DNA of 64,000 nucleotides from Streptomyces sp. HB132 (lineage in GTDB: Bacteria; Actinomycetota; Actinomycetes; Streptomycetales; Streptomycetaceae): NCBI RefSeq assembly GCF_016909575.1, contig NZ_JAFBGA010000005.1, positions 372,001 through 436,000 on the forward strand. Direction: 5' to 3'. Within the stretch, counting starts at the first letter, position 1. Each line of letters starts with the position of its first letter. The position numbers and the translations under genes are program-made. This document shows, in pieces, positions 26,416-34,543 of the stretch. The notes beneath the pieces are model-generated. The model did not search any database, was not told where the DNA came from, and was given only the letters and a program-made list of their open reading frames with translations.

Positions 26416-27464
26416 GCCCACGCGGACCCCGCCTCCAGGGGGAAGTGGCACAGAGCGGTGTGCGGTTCGGCCACGCCGTCCGTCGCCCTGGTGACGACCG
26501 GAGGTGTCCGGGTGGCGCACAGGTCCTCGGCGCGCCAGCAGCGGGTGCGGAAGCGGCACCCGGAGGGGATGTCGAAGGGTGAGGGGATCTCGCCCTGGAG
26601 GTGGATCTCCTGGTGGCCGGCGCCGCGGGTGGGCTTCAGGACGGGCGCCGCCGACATCAGCGCGGCGGTGTAGGGGTGTTGTGGGCGCTCGAAGACGCTC
26701 TCCGTGTCTCCCTGTTCGACGACCTTTCCCAGGTACATGACGGTCACCCGGTCGGAGATGTAGCGCACCACGGAGAGGTCGTGGGAGATGAAGACGTAGG
26801 TGACGCCGAGGCGTGTGCGCAGTTCCGACAGGACGTTCAGGACCTGCGCCTGCACCGACAGGTCGAGGGCGGAGACGGGCTCGTCGCACACGATGAGGTC
26901 GGGGTCCAGGGCCAACGCGCGTGCGATGCCGATGCGCTGGCGCTGCCCGCCGGAGAACTCGTTGGGGTAGCGGTGGGCGTCGCTCTCCCTGAGTCCGACC
27001 AGGGACAGCAGTTCACGGATCCGCTTCTCCTGGGCTTTGGCGCCCGGCACGACGTCCCGGTGGGTGCCCCAGGGCTCGGCTATCAGGTCGGCGGCCGACA
27101 TGCGTGCGTTGAGCGAGGCGAAGGGGTCCTGGAAGACCATCTGCACACGGCGGCGCCAGGCCAGTAGTTCCTTGCCCCGCAGGGCGAAGGGGTCGGTTCC
27201 GTCGAAGCGCACGGTGCCCGCGTCGGGACGTTCCAGCCCGAGCAGCACCCGGGCCAGGGTCGACTTGCCGCAGCCGGACTCCCCCACGAGCCCGAGCGTC
27301 TGCCCGCGGCCGATCTGTACGTCGACCCCGTCCAGGGCCGTCAGCCGCCGCCGGCCGCTGCCGAAGGTCTTGGTGAGCCCCCGGACCTCAAGCAGCGGAG
27401 GGCCCTGCCTCGGGTCGTCCGCGCCGGTTGTGGACGTGGCGGTGGTGGCACGGGACTCAGACAC
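26412..27464 (-). CDS. Opp/Dpp-type ABC transporter ATP-binding protein (OppF-like)
   Basis: A 350-residue ATPase with Walker A GLVGESGCGKSTLARVLLGL, signature FSGGQRQRIGIARALALDPD, Walker B LIVCDEPVSALD, and the C-terminal oligopeptide extension containing PSGCRFRTRCWRAEDLC, a Cys-rich motif of OppD/OppF proteins. With the preceding ATPase it forms the heterodimer that energises the permeases. The GTG start at 27464 overlaps the previous stop by 8 bp; a longer frame to 27542 exists but lies inside oppD. Confidence 0.93.
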   Translation of the reverse strand: MSESRATTATSTTGADDPRQGPPLLEVRGLTKTFGSGRRRLTALDGVDVQIGRGQTLGLVGESGCGKSTLARVLLGLERPDAGTVRFDGTDPFALRGKELLAWRRRVQMVFQDPFASLNARMSAADLIAEPWGTHRDVVPGAKAQEKRIRELLSLVGLRESDAHRYPNEFSGGQRQRIGIARALALDPDLIVCDEPVSALDLSVQAQVLNVLSELRTRLGVTYVFISHDLSVVRYISDRVTVMYLGKVVEQGDTESVFERPQHPYTAALMSAAPVLKPTRGAGHQEIHLQGEIPSPFDIPSGCRFRTRCWRAEDLCATRTPPVVTRATDGVAEPHTALCHFPLEAGSAWA

Positions 27465-28470
27465 GTGCGAGCTCCTCGGAGAAGTGACAGGCGGCCATGC
27501 GTCCGTCGCCCGCGGTACGCAGCGACGGCCGTTCCTGGACACAGCGTTCCCGGACCAGTGGGCAACGGGCCTGGAAGACGCAGCCGGACGGCACCGCGCT
27601 CAGTTCGGGCGGGCTGCCGGGGACGGCGGGCAGCGGGCGCCCGCGCACGCTGTCCTCCGGGACCGAGTCGAGCAGCCCCCGGGTGTAGGGGTGGCGGGGC
27701 GCGGAGAAGACGGCGTCCACCGGGCCGTTCTCCACGACCGTGCCCGCGTACATCACGACCACGTCGTCGGCGCGCTGGGCGACGACGGCCAGGTCGTGGG
27801 TGATCAGGACGACGGCCATGTCCCGCTCGTCCTGGAGGTCCCGCAGCAGCCGCATGATCTGTGCCTGCACGGTCACGTCGAGGGCGGTGGTGGGTTCGTC
27901 CGCGATGAGCACGTCGGGAGAGAGAGCGACGGCCATCGCGATCAGCAGCCGTTGCCGCATGCCGCCGGAGAACTGGTGGGGGTAGGACCGTGCCCGCTGC
28001 CTCGGTTCGGGGATGCCGACCCGTGTCATCAGCTCGACGGCCTTCTCGTGGGCCTCGCTCCTGGAGAGTCCGCGATGGATGCGGAAGGGTTCGCCGATCT
28101 GCCGGCCGACCGGCTGCACCGGGTTGAGGGCGGTCAGGGCGTCCTGGAAGACGATCGACAGCACGGGTCCGGCCAGCTTGCGGCGTTGTGACGGGCTCAT
28201 GCGGAGGGTGTCCTCGCCCCTGACCCGGACGGCGCCGCCGGTCACCGATGCCGCGGGGTCGAGCAGTCCGACCACGGACAAGGCGGTCATCGACTTGCCG
28301 CAGCCGGACTCGCCCAGGAGGGCCAGGGTGCGTCCGTGACGGACACTGAAACTGACGCCGTCGACGGCACGTACCGTCCCTGAGGACGTGGTCAGGTCCA
28401 CGCACAGTCCTTCGACGGCGAGGGCCGGGGTGTCGGTGCCGGACGGGGAGGGGCTGGTGGTGGTCGTCAC
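27457..28470 (-). CDS. Opp/Dpp-type ABC transporter ATP-binding protein (OppD-like)
   Basis: A 337-residue ATPase: Walker A ALLGESGCGKSMTALSVVGL, signature FSGGMRQRLLIAMAVALSPD, Walker B VLIADEPTTALDVTVQAQIM, and the C-terminal PSGCVFQARCPLVRERC. The Walker A residue after Lys is Ser as normal. The GTG start at 28470 overlaps the permease stop by 4 bp. The frame continues open to 29070, but that extension is shadow of the permease gene. Confidence 0.93.
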   Translation of the reverse strand: MTTTTSPSPSGTDTPALAVEGLCVDLTTSSGTVRAVDGVSFSVRHGRTLALLGESGCGKSMTALSVVGLLDPAASVTGGAVRVRGEDTLRMSPSQRRKLAGPVLSIVFQDALTALNPVQPVGRQIGEPFRIHRGLSRSEAHEKAVELMTRVGIPEPRQRARSYPHQFSGGMRQRLLIAMAVALSPDVLIADEPTTALDVTVQAQIMRLLRDLQDERDMAVVLITHDLAVVAQRADDVVVMYAGTVVENGPVDAVFSAPRHPYTRGLLDSVPEDSVRGRPLPAVPGSPPELSAVPSGCVFQARCPLVRERCVQERPSLRTAGDGRMAACHFSEELARV

Positions 28471-29441
28471 GGAATCATCTCCGGAGGCACGGCGGGCGAG
28501 ACGGCCCGGCGCTTCGTCGGCAGCGTCAGGCGCCAGCGCTGCGCGGGGTCGGTTGCGATGCGGGCCCAGGCGGCGAGCACCGTGGCGGACACCGTGGTGA
28601 GCACGATGGCCAGCCCTGGCAGAACGGTGATCCACCAGGCGGTCTGCAGGTACTGCCGGCCCTGGGCCACCATCAGGCCCCAGCTCACGTCGGGGGGCTG
28701 GATTCCGATGCCCAGGAAGCTCAGCGACGACTCGGTGAGCATCACGAAGCAGAAGTCGAGGGTGGCGACCGTCAGAAGGGTCGGCAGGGCGATCGGCAGA
28801 AGGTGCCGGTAGATGATCATCCGGCCGGCTGTGCCGAAGGTCCGGGCCGCGTCGACGAACAGCCGGCTCCGCAACTCCGCCGCCTCCGCCCGGGCGGTGC
28901 GCAGGTACACCGGAATGCGGGTCACGGCCAGGATCAGTACGAGGTTCAGCGCGCTGGGTGAGAACACGTACAGCACGACCACCGCGATCAGCAGCGAGGG
29001 GAAACTGAGGATCACGTCGGCGATCCGCATCGCCGCGCTCTCGCGGCGTCCGCCGTGGTATCCGGCCCACAGGCCCAGGGCCGAGCCGATCACCAGGGAG
29101 CTCAGGACGGCGGGGACGGCCACGGACAGCGTGGTGGCGGCCGCCTCGATGAGCCGGGCCACCATGCTGCGCCCCAGGACGTCGGTACCGAGCAGCCCGT
29201 ACATCCCGTCACCCAGGGAGGGTGGCCGCAGGGAGGCGTCCAGATCCTGCCGCTGCGCGCGGTCGCCGATGAACAGCCGGCCGAAGACGGCCACGAGGAC
29301 GACGACGGTGAGGACCGCGGCCGCGACGGCCGCGGCTCGGTCCCTGCCCAGCATCCGCCACAGACTCGGCTGCGCCTTGCGGACGGGGGCGGGCGTGTCC
29401 CCGGTGGAGGACTCCTGGGTCATGGTGCTTCCTTCGCTCAC
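28467..29441 (-). CDS. Opp/Dpp-type ABC permease (OppC-like)
   Basis: A 324-residue inner-membrane permease with an N-terminal helix (AAAVAAAVLTVVVLVAVFG), a periplasmic loop, and the permease core. The EAA-type region and the LSFLGIGIQPPDVSWGLMVA block are diagnostic of OppC/DppC. The GTG start at 29441 overlaps the OppB stop by 4 bp; an internal ATG at 29423 is possible. Confidence 0.92.
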   Translation of the reverse strand: MSEGSTMTQESSTGDTPAPVRKAQPSLWRMLGRDRAAAVAAAVLTVVVLVAVFGRLFIGDRAQRQDLDASLRPPSLGDGMYGLLGTDVLGRSMVARLIEAAATTLSVAVPAVLSSLVIGSALGLWAGYHGGRRESAAMRIADVILSFPSLLIAVVVLYVFSPSALNLVLILAVTRIPVYLRTARAEAAELRSRLFVDAARTFGTAGRMIIYRHLLPIALPTLLTVATLDFCFVMLTESSLSFLGIGIQPPDVSWGLMVAQGRQYLQTAWWITVLPGLAIVLTTVSATVLAAWARIATDPAQRWRLTLPTKRRAVSPAVPPEMIP

Positions 29442-30367
29442 GCCGGCACCGCCAGACGAACTCGGGGGTCGGTCAGCGCGTGGCAGACGTCGACGAGGAT
29501 GTTCAGCGCGAAGATCGTCACGGCGGTCAGGAGGACGGCCGCCTGGAGGACCGCGAAGTCACGCTGGAGAATGGAGTCGATCATGAGTTTGCCGATGCCG
29601 GGCCAGCCGAAGATCGTCTCGACGATCACGGCACCGTTGACCAGACCCACCGTCAGGTCGCCCGCCACGGTCAGCACCGGGGTGACGGCGTTGCGCAGGG
29701 CATGGCCGAAGATCACCCGCCAGGGCGTGGCGCCCTTGCTCCGGGCGACCTTGACGTAGGGCGCGGAGAGCGCGGTGACCATGCTGCCGCGGACCACCTG
29801 CACCAGCACGCCGAACGGGCGGATCAGCAGGGTCGCGATGGGCAGGATCCAGATCTCGGGGCCGCCGATCGTGCCCGAGGTCGGCAGCAGCCCGAGGCTC
29901 ACGCCGAAGACCAGCACGCCCATGATGGCGAACCAGAAGTCGGGGATGCTGGCGGCCGTCATCGACAGCAGGCTGGCGATCCTGTCGATCACGGAGTTGG
30001 GACGGTAGGCGGCCAGACTGCCGACGACCAACGCTCCGGTGATCGCCAGCAGCATGGTCACGCCGGCGAGTTGCAGGGTGACGGGAAAGGCCTCGATCGC
30101 CATCGAGGCCGCCGACTGTCCGGTCCGCAGCGAGGTGCCGAAGTCGAACTGCACGGCGTCCACGAGGTAGTTCCACAGCTGGGCCGGGATCGAGAGGTCG
30201 AAGCCCTGTGCGGCGGAGAACTCCGCGCGTTGCTCGGAGGTGGCGCTCAGAGGGAGGTAGAGGTCGACGGGATTGCCGGTCATCCGGGCCAGGAAGAACA
30301 CGCCGAGGACGACGCAGACCAGGGGGACGGCGCTGGAGAGTACGCGCTTGCGCAGGAATGGGATCAT
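29438..30367 (-). CDS. Opp/Dpp-type ABC permease (OppB-like)
   Basis: A 309-residue permease of normal OppB length. It begins MIPFLRKRVLSSAVPLVCVV and includes the conserved MTGNPVDLYLPLSA region and IFGWPGIGKLMIDSILQRDF near the C-terminus. Together with OppC it forms the translocation pore. Its start is 1 bp after the stop of the binding-protein gene. Confidence 0.92.
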   Translation of the reverse strand: MIPFLRKRVLSSAVPLVCVVLGVFFLARMTGNPVDLYLPLSATSEQRAEFSAAQGFDLSIPAQLWNYLVDAVQFDFGTSLRTGQSAASMAIEAFPVTLQLAGVTMLLAITGALVVGSLAAYRPNSVIDRIASLLSMTAASIPDFWFAIMGVLVFGVSLGLLPTSGTIGGPEIWILPIATLLIRPFGVLVQVVRGSMVTALSAPYVKVARSKGATPWRVIFGHALRNAVTPVLTVAGDLTVGLVNGAVIVETIFGWPGIGKLMIDSILQRDFAVLQAAVLLTAVTIFALNILVDVCHALTDPRVRLAVPA

Positions 30368-30368
30368 G

Positions 30369-31961
30369 TCAGTGCTTCGCCCCCTCGGCCGGGCCGACCT
30401 CGGCCAGCCGCAGTTCGTCCCCGGTGGCGGAGTCGGGCCGGTACCGGATCGACTCCGACAGACCGAGGAGTCCGCTCATGTGCGCGATATGGGTGTACTG
30501 GACGACGGATTCGTTCTGGTCCGCGAGCAGGCCGGCGAAGGCCTTCTGACGCTCCTCGCCGGACAGCACGGCCGATTCGGTGATGCGCCGGTCGAGCGCC
30601 TGGGTGCCGAATGTCGACTGGGGGCCGTCGCTCAGCAGGTACTGGCTGGTGGTGAAGGCCGCGTCACCGGCCTGGTTGCCGTGCATGATCAGCAGGGCGA
30701 TGGGGCCGACGCCCTTGGGCAAGGGGCGGAGCTGGTACTGGAGCTGGGTCGCGGTGTCGGCCATGCGGACCCGTACGCGCAGCCCGATCCGCTCCATCTG
30801 GTACTGGAGTGCCTCCGCCGTTTCCGACACCCCGGCGAACATCCCGTTGCGGGCGACCAGGGTGATCGGCCGGTCGGTGGGCACACCGTCCGCCGACGCC
30901 TCCTCGATCAGGGCCCGGGCTTCGGTGACGTCCTGCCGTGTGGGTTCGATCGTGTCGCTGTGCCCCACCACTCCGGGCGGGACCAGTTGGCCGGCGGGTT
31001 CGGCCAGACCGCCGAGCAGGGCGTCGATGATGCCCTGACGGTCCACGGCCAGGTCGATCGCCCGCCGCACCCGCAGGTCGTCGAGCGGAGCCTCGCGGCC
31101 GTCGAGCCGCAGGGCCGTCGTCTCGTTGTTGGGGTAGGCGACCGTCGTGTCCTTCTCCGCCTCCATCGGGTCCAGCGCCACGGCGATCTCCGCCTCACCC
31201 TTGTCGATCATCGCGGCGCGGACACTGGCATCGCTGCGCCAGACGTAGCGGGCCGCCGCGAAGGGCGGGGACTCGCCCCAGTAGTCGCCGAAGCGGTTGA
31301 GGGAGATCGCCGCTCCGGGCTTCCAGGAGCGGACGGCGTAGGGGCCGGTACCGATCGGGATGCGCACCTTGGCCTCGGCGTCGGTCGTGCGGGGGACGAT
31401 CTCCACGAAGCTCAGGCGCAGTGGGAGGATGGGGTCCGGCTTCGCGGTGGTGACGGTCAGCCGGCGGTCGTCCACGGCCTCCACCTCGAGGTCTTCGTCC
31501 CCGAAGACGTAACCCTCGACGTTGCAGGCGAGGTCGGAGTTGACCGCCCGGTCGATGGAGAACGCGGCGTCCTCGGCGGTGAAGGGCTCGCCGTTCTGGA
31601 AGGTCACGCCGGAGCGGATGTCGAAGCTCCATGTGCGGGGACCGGTCTGCTCCCAGCCGGTCGCCAGCAGGGGGTCGAGTTCGCCGGACGTGGGGTCCCG
31701 TTCGACCAGGGGTTCGGTGATGTTGGACCGGACGACGACGCCGGTGCCTGTCAGCGATGCCTCGCAGGGTTCCAGGGTGGGCGGTTCCTGGGTGAGCACC
31801 ACCCGCAGGGTGCGGCCGTCGGCGCGGCCGGCCTCGCCGCCCGCGCTGTTGGCCACGGCACACCCGCTGGACGTGAGCACGGCGCCCGCCAACAGTGCCG
31901 CGATCAGCTTGGGGGGCCGCTTCGGTGCGGCGCGCTGGGTGGATGGAACGGTGGACTTCAT
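30369..31961 (-). CDS. Opp/Dpp-type substrate-binding lipoprotein
   Basis: A 530-residue family-5 solute-binding protein. The signal peptide MKSTVPSTQRAAPKRPPKLI is followed by a helix and the lipobox LTSSGC. The mature part has the SBP_5 hallmarks: GWEQTGPRTWSFDIRSGVTF, NGEPFTAEDAAFSIDRAV, GTGPYAVRSWKPGAA and VRRAIDLAVDRQGIID. Such proteins bind peptides, nickel chelates, or, less often, sugars and sugar acids. As first gene of a six-gene operon facing two dehydrogenases and a dehydratase, its ligand may be an acidic sugar derivative; that is inference. The frame is open to 32123, but ATG 31961 gives the proper signal peptide. Confidence 0.92.
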   Translation of the reverse strand: MKSTVPSTQRAAPKRPPKLIAALLAGAVLTSSGCAVANSAGGEAGRADGRTLRVVLTQEPPTLEPCEASLTGTGVVVRSNITEPLVERDPTSGELDPLLATGWEQTGPRTWSFDIRSGVTFQNGEPFTAEDAAFSIDRAVNSDLACNVEGYVFGDEDLEVEAVDDRRLTVTTAKPDPILPLRLSFVEIVPRTTDAEAKVRIPIGTGPYAVRSWKPGAAISLNRFGDYWGESPPFAAARYVWRSDASVRAAMIDKGEAEIAVALDPMEAEKDTTVAYPNNETTALRLDGREAPLDDLRVRRAIDLAVDRQGIIDALLGGLAEPAGQLVPPGVVGHSDTIEPTRQDVTEARALIEEASADGVPTDRPITLVARNGMFAGVSETAEALQYQMERIGLRVRVRMADTATQLQYQLRPLPKGVGPIALLIMHGNQAGDAAFTTSQYLLSDGPQSTFGTQALDRRITESAVLSGEERQKAFAGLLADQNESVVQYTHIAHMSGLLGLSESIRYRPDSATGDELRLAEVGPAEGAKH

Positions 31962-32033
31962 CGTCACATGTCTCCGGGGAATCGCTGATGTGTCGCGTTC
32001 CGTGCACTGGGGTAAGAGGCGGACCACCACAGG

Positions 32034-32043
32034 CTGTCTACAG
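32034..32043. promoter_or_regulatory. CTGTCTACAG operator-like site in the divergent region
   Basis: CTGT-CT-ACAG lies between the binding-protein gene (minus) and the first 2-hydroxyacid dehydrogenase gene (plus). Its core TGTCTACA matches TGTCCACA at 33217-33224, ahead of the enolase gene. Such short TGT-N2-ACA dyads resemble GntR/FadR-type sites. No GntR gene is present in the window. Confidence 0.4.
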
Positions 32044-32200
32044 TTGCGTACTCGGTCTGTATCTGTGAACGCGAAGCTAAACCGACGCCGCGGCAGCGTC
32101 AAGACATGCGGAACAACGGACATTCCAGCGCCGGGTCTCGCACGGATCCCGCCGAGCGCCGCACACCCCCGAAATCGTCGACGAAGACCGGAGCGTCACC

Positions 32201-33187
32201 TTGTCGAACCCATCCCTCCGCACGAGCGCCCCCGACACCGTCCTCCAGGTGTCCGCCCTGCTCCCCGCACTGGAGAACGCACTGTCCGAGCGGTACCGCA
32301 CGGTCCGCCTGCCGGAGCTGTCCGACCCCGCCGGCTACCTGCGCGACCACGGGAAGGACGTGGTGGCCGCCGTGACGAGCGCGCGGGTCGGTGTCGGCGA
32401 CGACCTGATGGACGCACTGCCGCGGCTCGGGGCGATCGTCCACTTCGGCGTCGGCTACGAGACGACGGACGTGGTCCGGGCGCGGGCGAGGGGCATCGAC
32501 GTAAGCAACACCCCCGACGTGCTGACCGACTGCGTGGCGGACCTCGCGGTCGGCGCCCTGATCGACGTGATGCGCCGGATGTCGGCCGCCGACCGGTACG
32601 TGCGGGCCGGCGGCTGGGACACCGCGCCCTTCCCGCTCGCCTCGCGGGTGAGCGGGAAGCGGGTGGGCATCCTGGGGCTGGGCCGCATCGGCCGGGCCGT
32701 CGCGCAACGCCTCGACGGCTTCGGCGTGCACGTCTCGTACTGCACCCGCTCACCGGTCCCGGGCGTGGACTACCGCCACCTGCCCACCGCGAAGGCCCTG
32801 GCCGAAGCGTGCGACGCGCTCGTCGTCACCGTCGCGGGAGGGTCCGGCACCGAGGGGCTGGTCTCGGCGTCGGTGCTGGACGCCCTCGGCCCCCAGGGCT
32901 ATCTGGTCAATGTGGCACGGGGCAGCGTCGTCGACGAGCCCGCCCTCGTCGCGGCGGTGGAGGCGGGAGGGATCGCGGGTGCGGCGCTCGACGTGTTCAC
33001 CGACGAACCGAACGTACCGCGGGCCCTGTTGGAGTCGGACCGGGTCGTGCTGCTCCCCCACATCGCCAGCGCCACCCGCGAGACCCGCGCGGCCATGGGC
33101 GACCTGGCGCTGCGCAACCTGGAGCGGTACCTGACCGAGGGGGCCCTGCTCACGCCGGTACCGGAGGCCTCGCGTTCGGCCCATTGA
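32201..33187 (+). CDS. D-isomer-specific 2-hydroxyacid dehydrogenase
   Basis: A 328-residue NAD(P)-dependent oxidoreductase. The dinucleotide site is VGILGLGRIGRAVAQRLDGF. The catalytic triad is visible as Arg in NVARGSVVDEPAL, Glu in ALDVFTDEPNVP and His in LLPHIASATRETR. It interconverts a 2-hydroxyacid and 2-oxoacid. The TTG start at 32201 is supported by a GGAG 7-8 nt upstream. Its stop overlaps the -35 box of the next gene's promoter. With the enolase and second dehydrogenase it suggests acid-sugar oxidation and dehydration. Confidence 0.9.
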   Translation: MSNPSLRTSAPDTVLQVSALLPALENALSERYRTVRLPELSDPAGYLRDHGKDVVAAVTSARVGVGDDLMDALPRLGAIVHFGVGYETTDVVRARARGIDVSNTPDVLTDCVADLAVGALIDVMRRMSAADRYVRAGGWDTAPFPLASRVSGKRVGILGLGRIGRAVAQRLDGFGVHVSYCTRSPVPGVDYRHLPTAKALAEACDALVVTVAGGSGTEGLVSASVLDALGPQGYLVNVARGSVVDEPALVAAVEAGGIAGAALDVFTDEPNVPRALLESDRVVLLPHIASATRETRAAMGDLALRNLERYLTEGALLTPVPEASRSAH

Positions 33188-33225
33188 CACTCACGCGGGT
33201 CCACACATACAAATGTTGTCCACAA
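33184..33225 (+). promoter_or_regulatory. Consensus promoter with overlapping operator ahead of the enolase gene
   Basis: TTGACA (33184-33189) overlaps the stop codon of the preceding gene, and TACAAA (33208-33213) follows after 18 bp. Two dyads overlap and follow the -10: ACAT-ACAA-ATGT (33205-33216) and TTGT-CC-ACAA (33216-33225). ACAAATG is also repeated 13 bp apart. The enolase gene can therefore be transcribed and repressed separately from the gene before it. Confidence 0.6.
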
Positions 33226-33261
33226 ATGAGAACGACGCTCACTCATATGGGGATGGCCTGC

Positions 33262-34536
33262 ATGGCTCGCAGCTCGGAACGCATCGTCGACGTCACCGTG
33301 ACCCCCGTGGCCTTCCGGGACCACCCCCTGCTCAACACGGTCGGCGTGCACGAGCCGTACGCGCTGCGCACCGTCGTGGAGATCACCACGGAGAACGGGA
33401 TCAGCGGCATCGGCGAGACCTACGGCGGCACGGTGCACCTGGAACGGCTGCGCCGCGCCGCCGTCGAGCTGGCCGGCATGGACGTCTGGAGCCTCAATGA
33501 CCTGATCGCCCGCACCACGCGCGCGCTGGGAACGGACACCACGGGTGGCGACGGGATGTCCGGGATGGTCACCGGCAGCAGCACCGTGGACCGGATCATG
33601 GCACCGTTCGACGTGGCGTGCCTGGACATCCAGGGCAAGCTCGTCGGCCGGCCGGTCTCCGATCTGCTGGGCGGAGCCGTACGCCCGACGGTCCCCTACA
33701 GCGCGTACCTCTTCTACAAGTGGGCCGGGCACCCCGGCCAGGCCGACGACGGGTGGGGGGCGGCCCTCGATCCGGCGGGGCTGGTCGACCAGGCCCGCCG
33801 GATGATCGGGACGTACGGTTTCTCCTCCATCAAGCTCAAGGGCGGCGTCTTCCCGCCGGACGAGGAGATCGCGGCGGTCAGAGCGCTGCGGAAGGCCTTC
33901 CCCGACCATCCCCTGCGCCTCGATCCCAATGCCGCCTGGAGCACGGAGACGTCGCTGCACGTCGCCCGCGAACTCGACGGCGTCCTGCAGTACCTGGAGG
34001 ACCCGACCGAGGGCATCGAGGGCATGGCGTCCGTGGCCGGGCGGACACCGACTCCCCTGGCCACCAACATGTGCGTGGTCTCCTTCGACGACCTCGCCCC
34101 CGCCGTGGCCCGGGGGGCGGTGGGGATCGTGCTGTCCGACCACCACTTCTGGGGCGGTCTGCGGCGCTGCGGCCAGCTCTCCGCGATCTGCGAGACGTTC
34201 GGGCTGGGCCTGTCGATGCATTCCAACTCGCACCTGGGCATCAGCCTCGCGGCGATGACCCACCTGGCGGCGGCCACCCCGCGCCTGACGTACGCCTGCG
34301 ACACGCACTGGCCCTGGAAGCAGCCGGACGAGGACGTGGTGGACACCGGGGTGCTGCGGTTCAGGGAGGGCGGCGTCGCCGTCCCGACGGCCCCGGGGCT
34401 GGGTGTGGAACTGGACCGGGACGCACTCGCCCGGCTCCATCGCCAGTACCTCGACTGCGGGCTGCGCGACCGCGACGACACCGGCTACATGCGCCGGTTC
34501 GACCCCTCGTTCTCCGTCAAGACCCCCCGGTGGTGA
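33262..34536 (+). CDS. Enolase-superfamily dehydratase, glucarate dehydratase-like
   Basis: A 424-residue protein with the mandelate racemase/glucarate dehydratase plan: N-terminal capping domain and TIM barrel. Signatures are the KxK base in FSSIKLKGG, metal ligand region LRLDPNAAWS, ATNMCVVSFDDL, the Asp of LSDHHFWGG, and the His of SMHSNSHLGISLAAMTHLAA, followed by CDTHWPWK. These match glucarate dehydratase (SHSNNHF and DTHW type) rather than mandelate racemase. It would dehydrate an acid sugar to a 2-keto-3-deoxy acid. I prefer ATG 33262, with GGGGATGG upstream; starts at 33226 and 33247 are in frame but fall on the operator or too near the predicted transcription start. Confidence 0.85.
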   Translation: MARSSERIVDVTVTPVAFRDHPLLNTVGVHEPYALRTVVEITTENGISGIGETYGGTVHLERLRRAAVELAGMDVWSLNDLIARTTRALGTDTTGGDGMSGMVTGSSTVDRIMAPFDVACLDIQGKLVGRPVSDLLGGAVRPTVPYSAYLFYKWAGHPGQADDGWGAALDPAGLVDQARRMIGTYGFSSIKLKGGVFPPDEEIAAVRALRKAFPDHPLRLDPNAAWSTETSLHVARELDGVLQYLEDPTEGIEGMASVAGRTPTPLATNMCVVSFDDLAPAVARGAVGIVLSDHHFWGGLRRCGQLSAICETFGLGLSMHSNSHLGISLAAMTHLAAATPRLTYACDTHWPWKQPDEDVVDTGVLRFREGGVAVPTAPGLGVELDRDALARLHRQYLDCGLRDRDDTGYMRRFDPSFSVKTPRW

Positions 34537-34543
34537 CCCGACC

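Noticed and set aside
25705..26889. 394-codon version of the TauE/SafE gene
   Set aside because: The extra N-terminal part is a frame shadow of the oppF gene; the GTG at 26415 overlaps the oppF stop in the same manner as the other genes of the operon.
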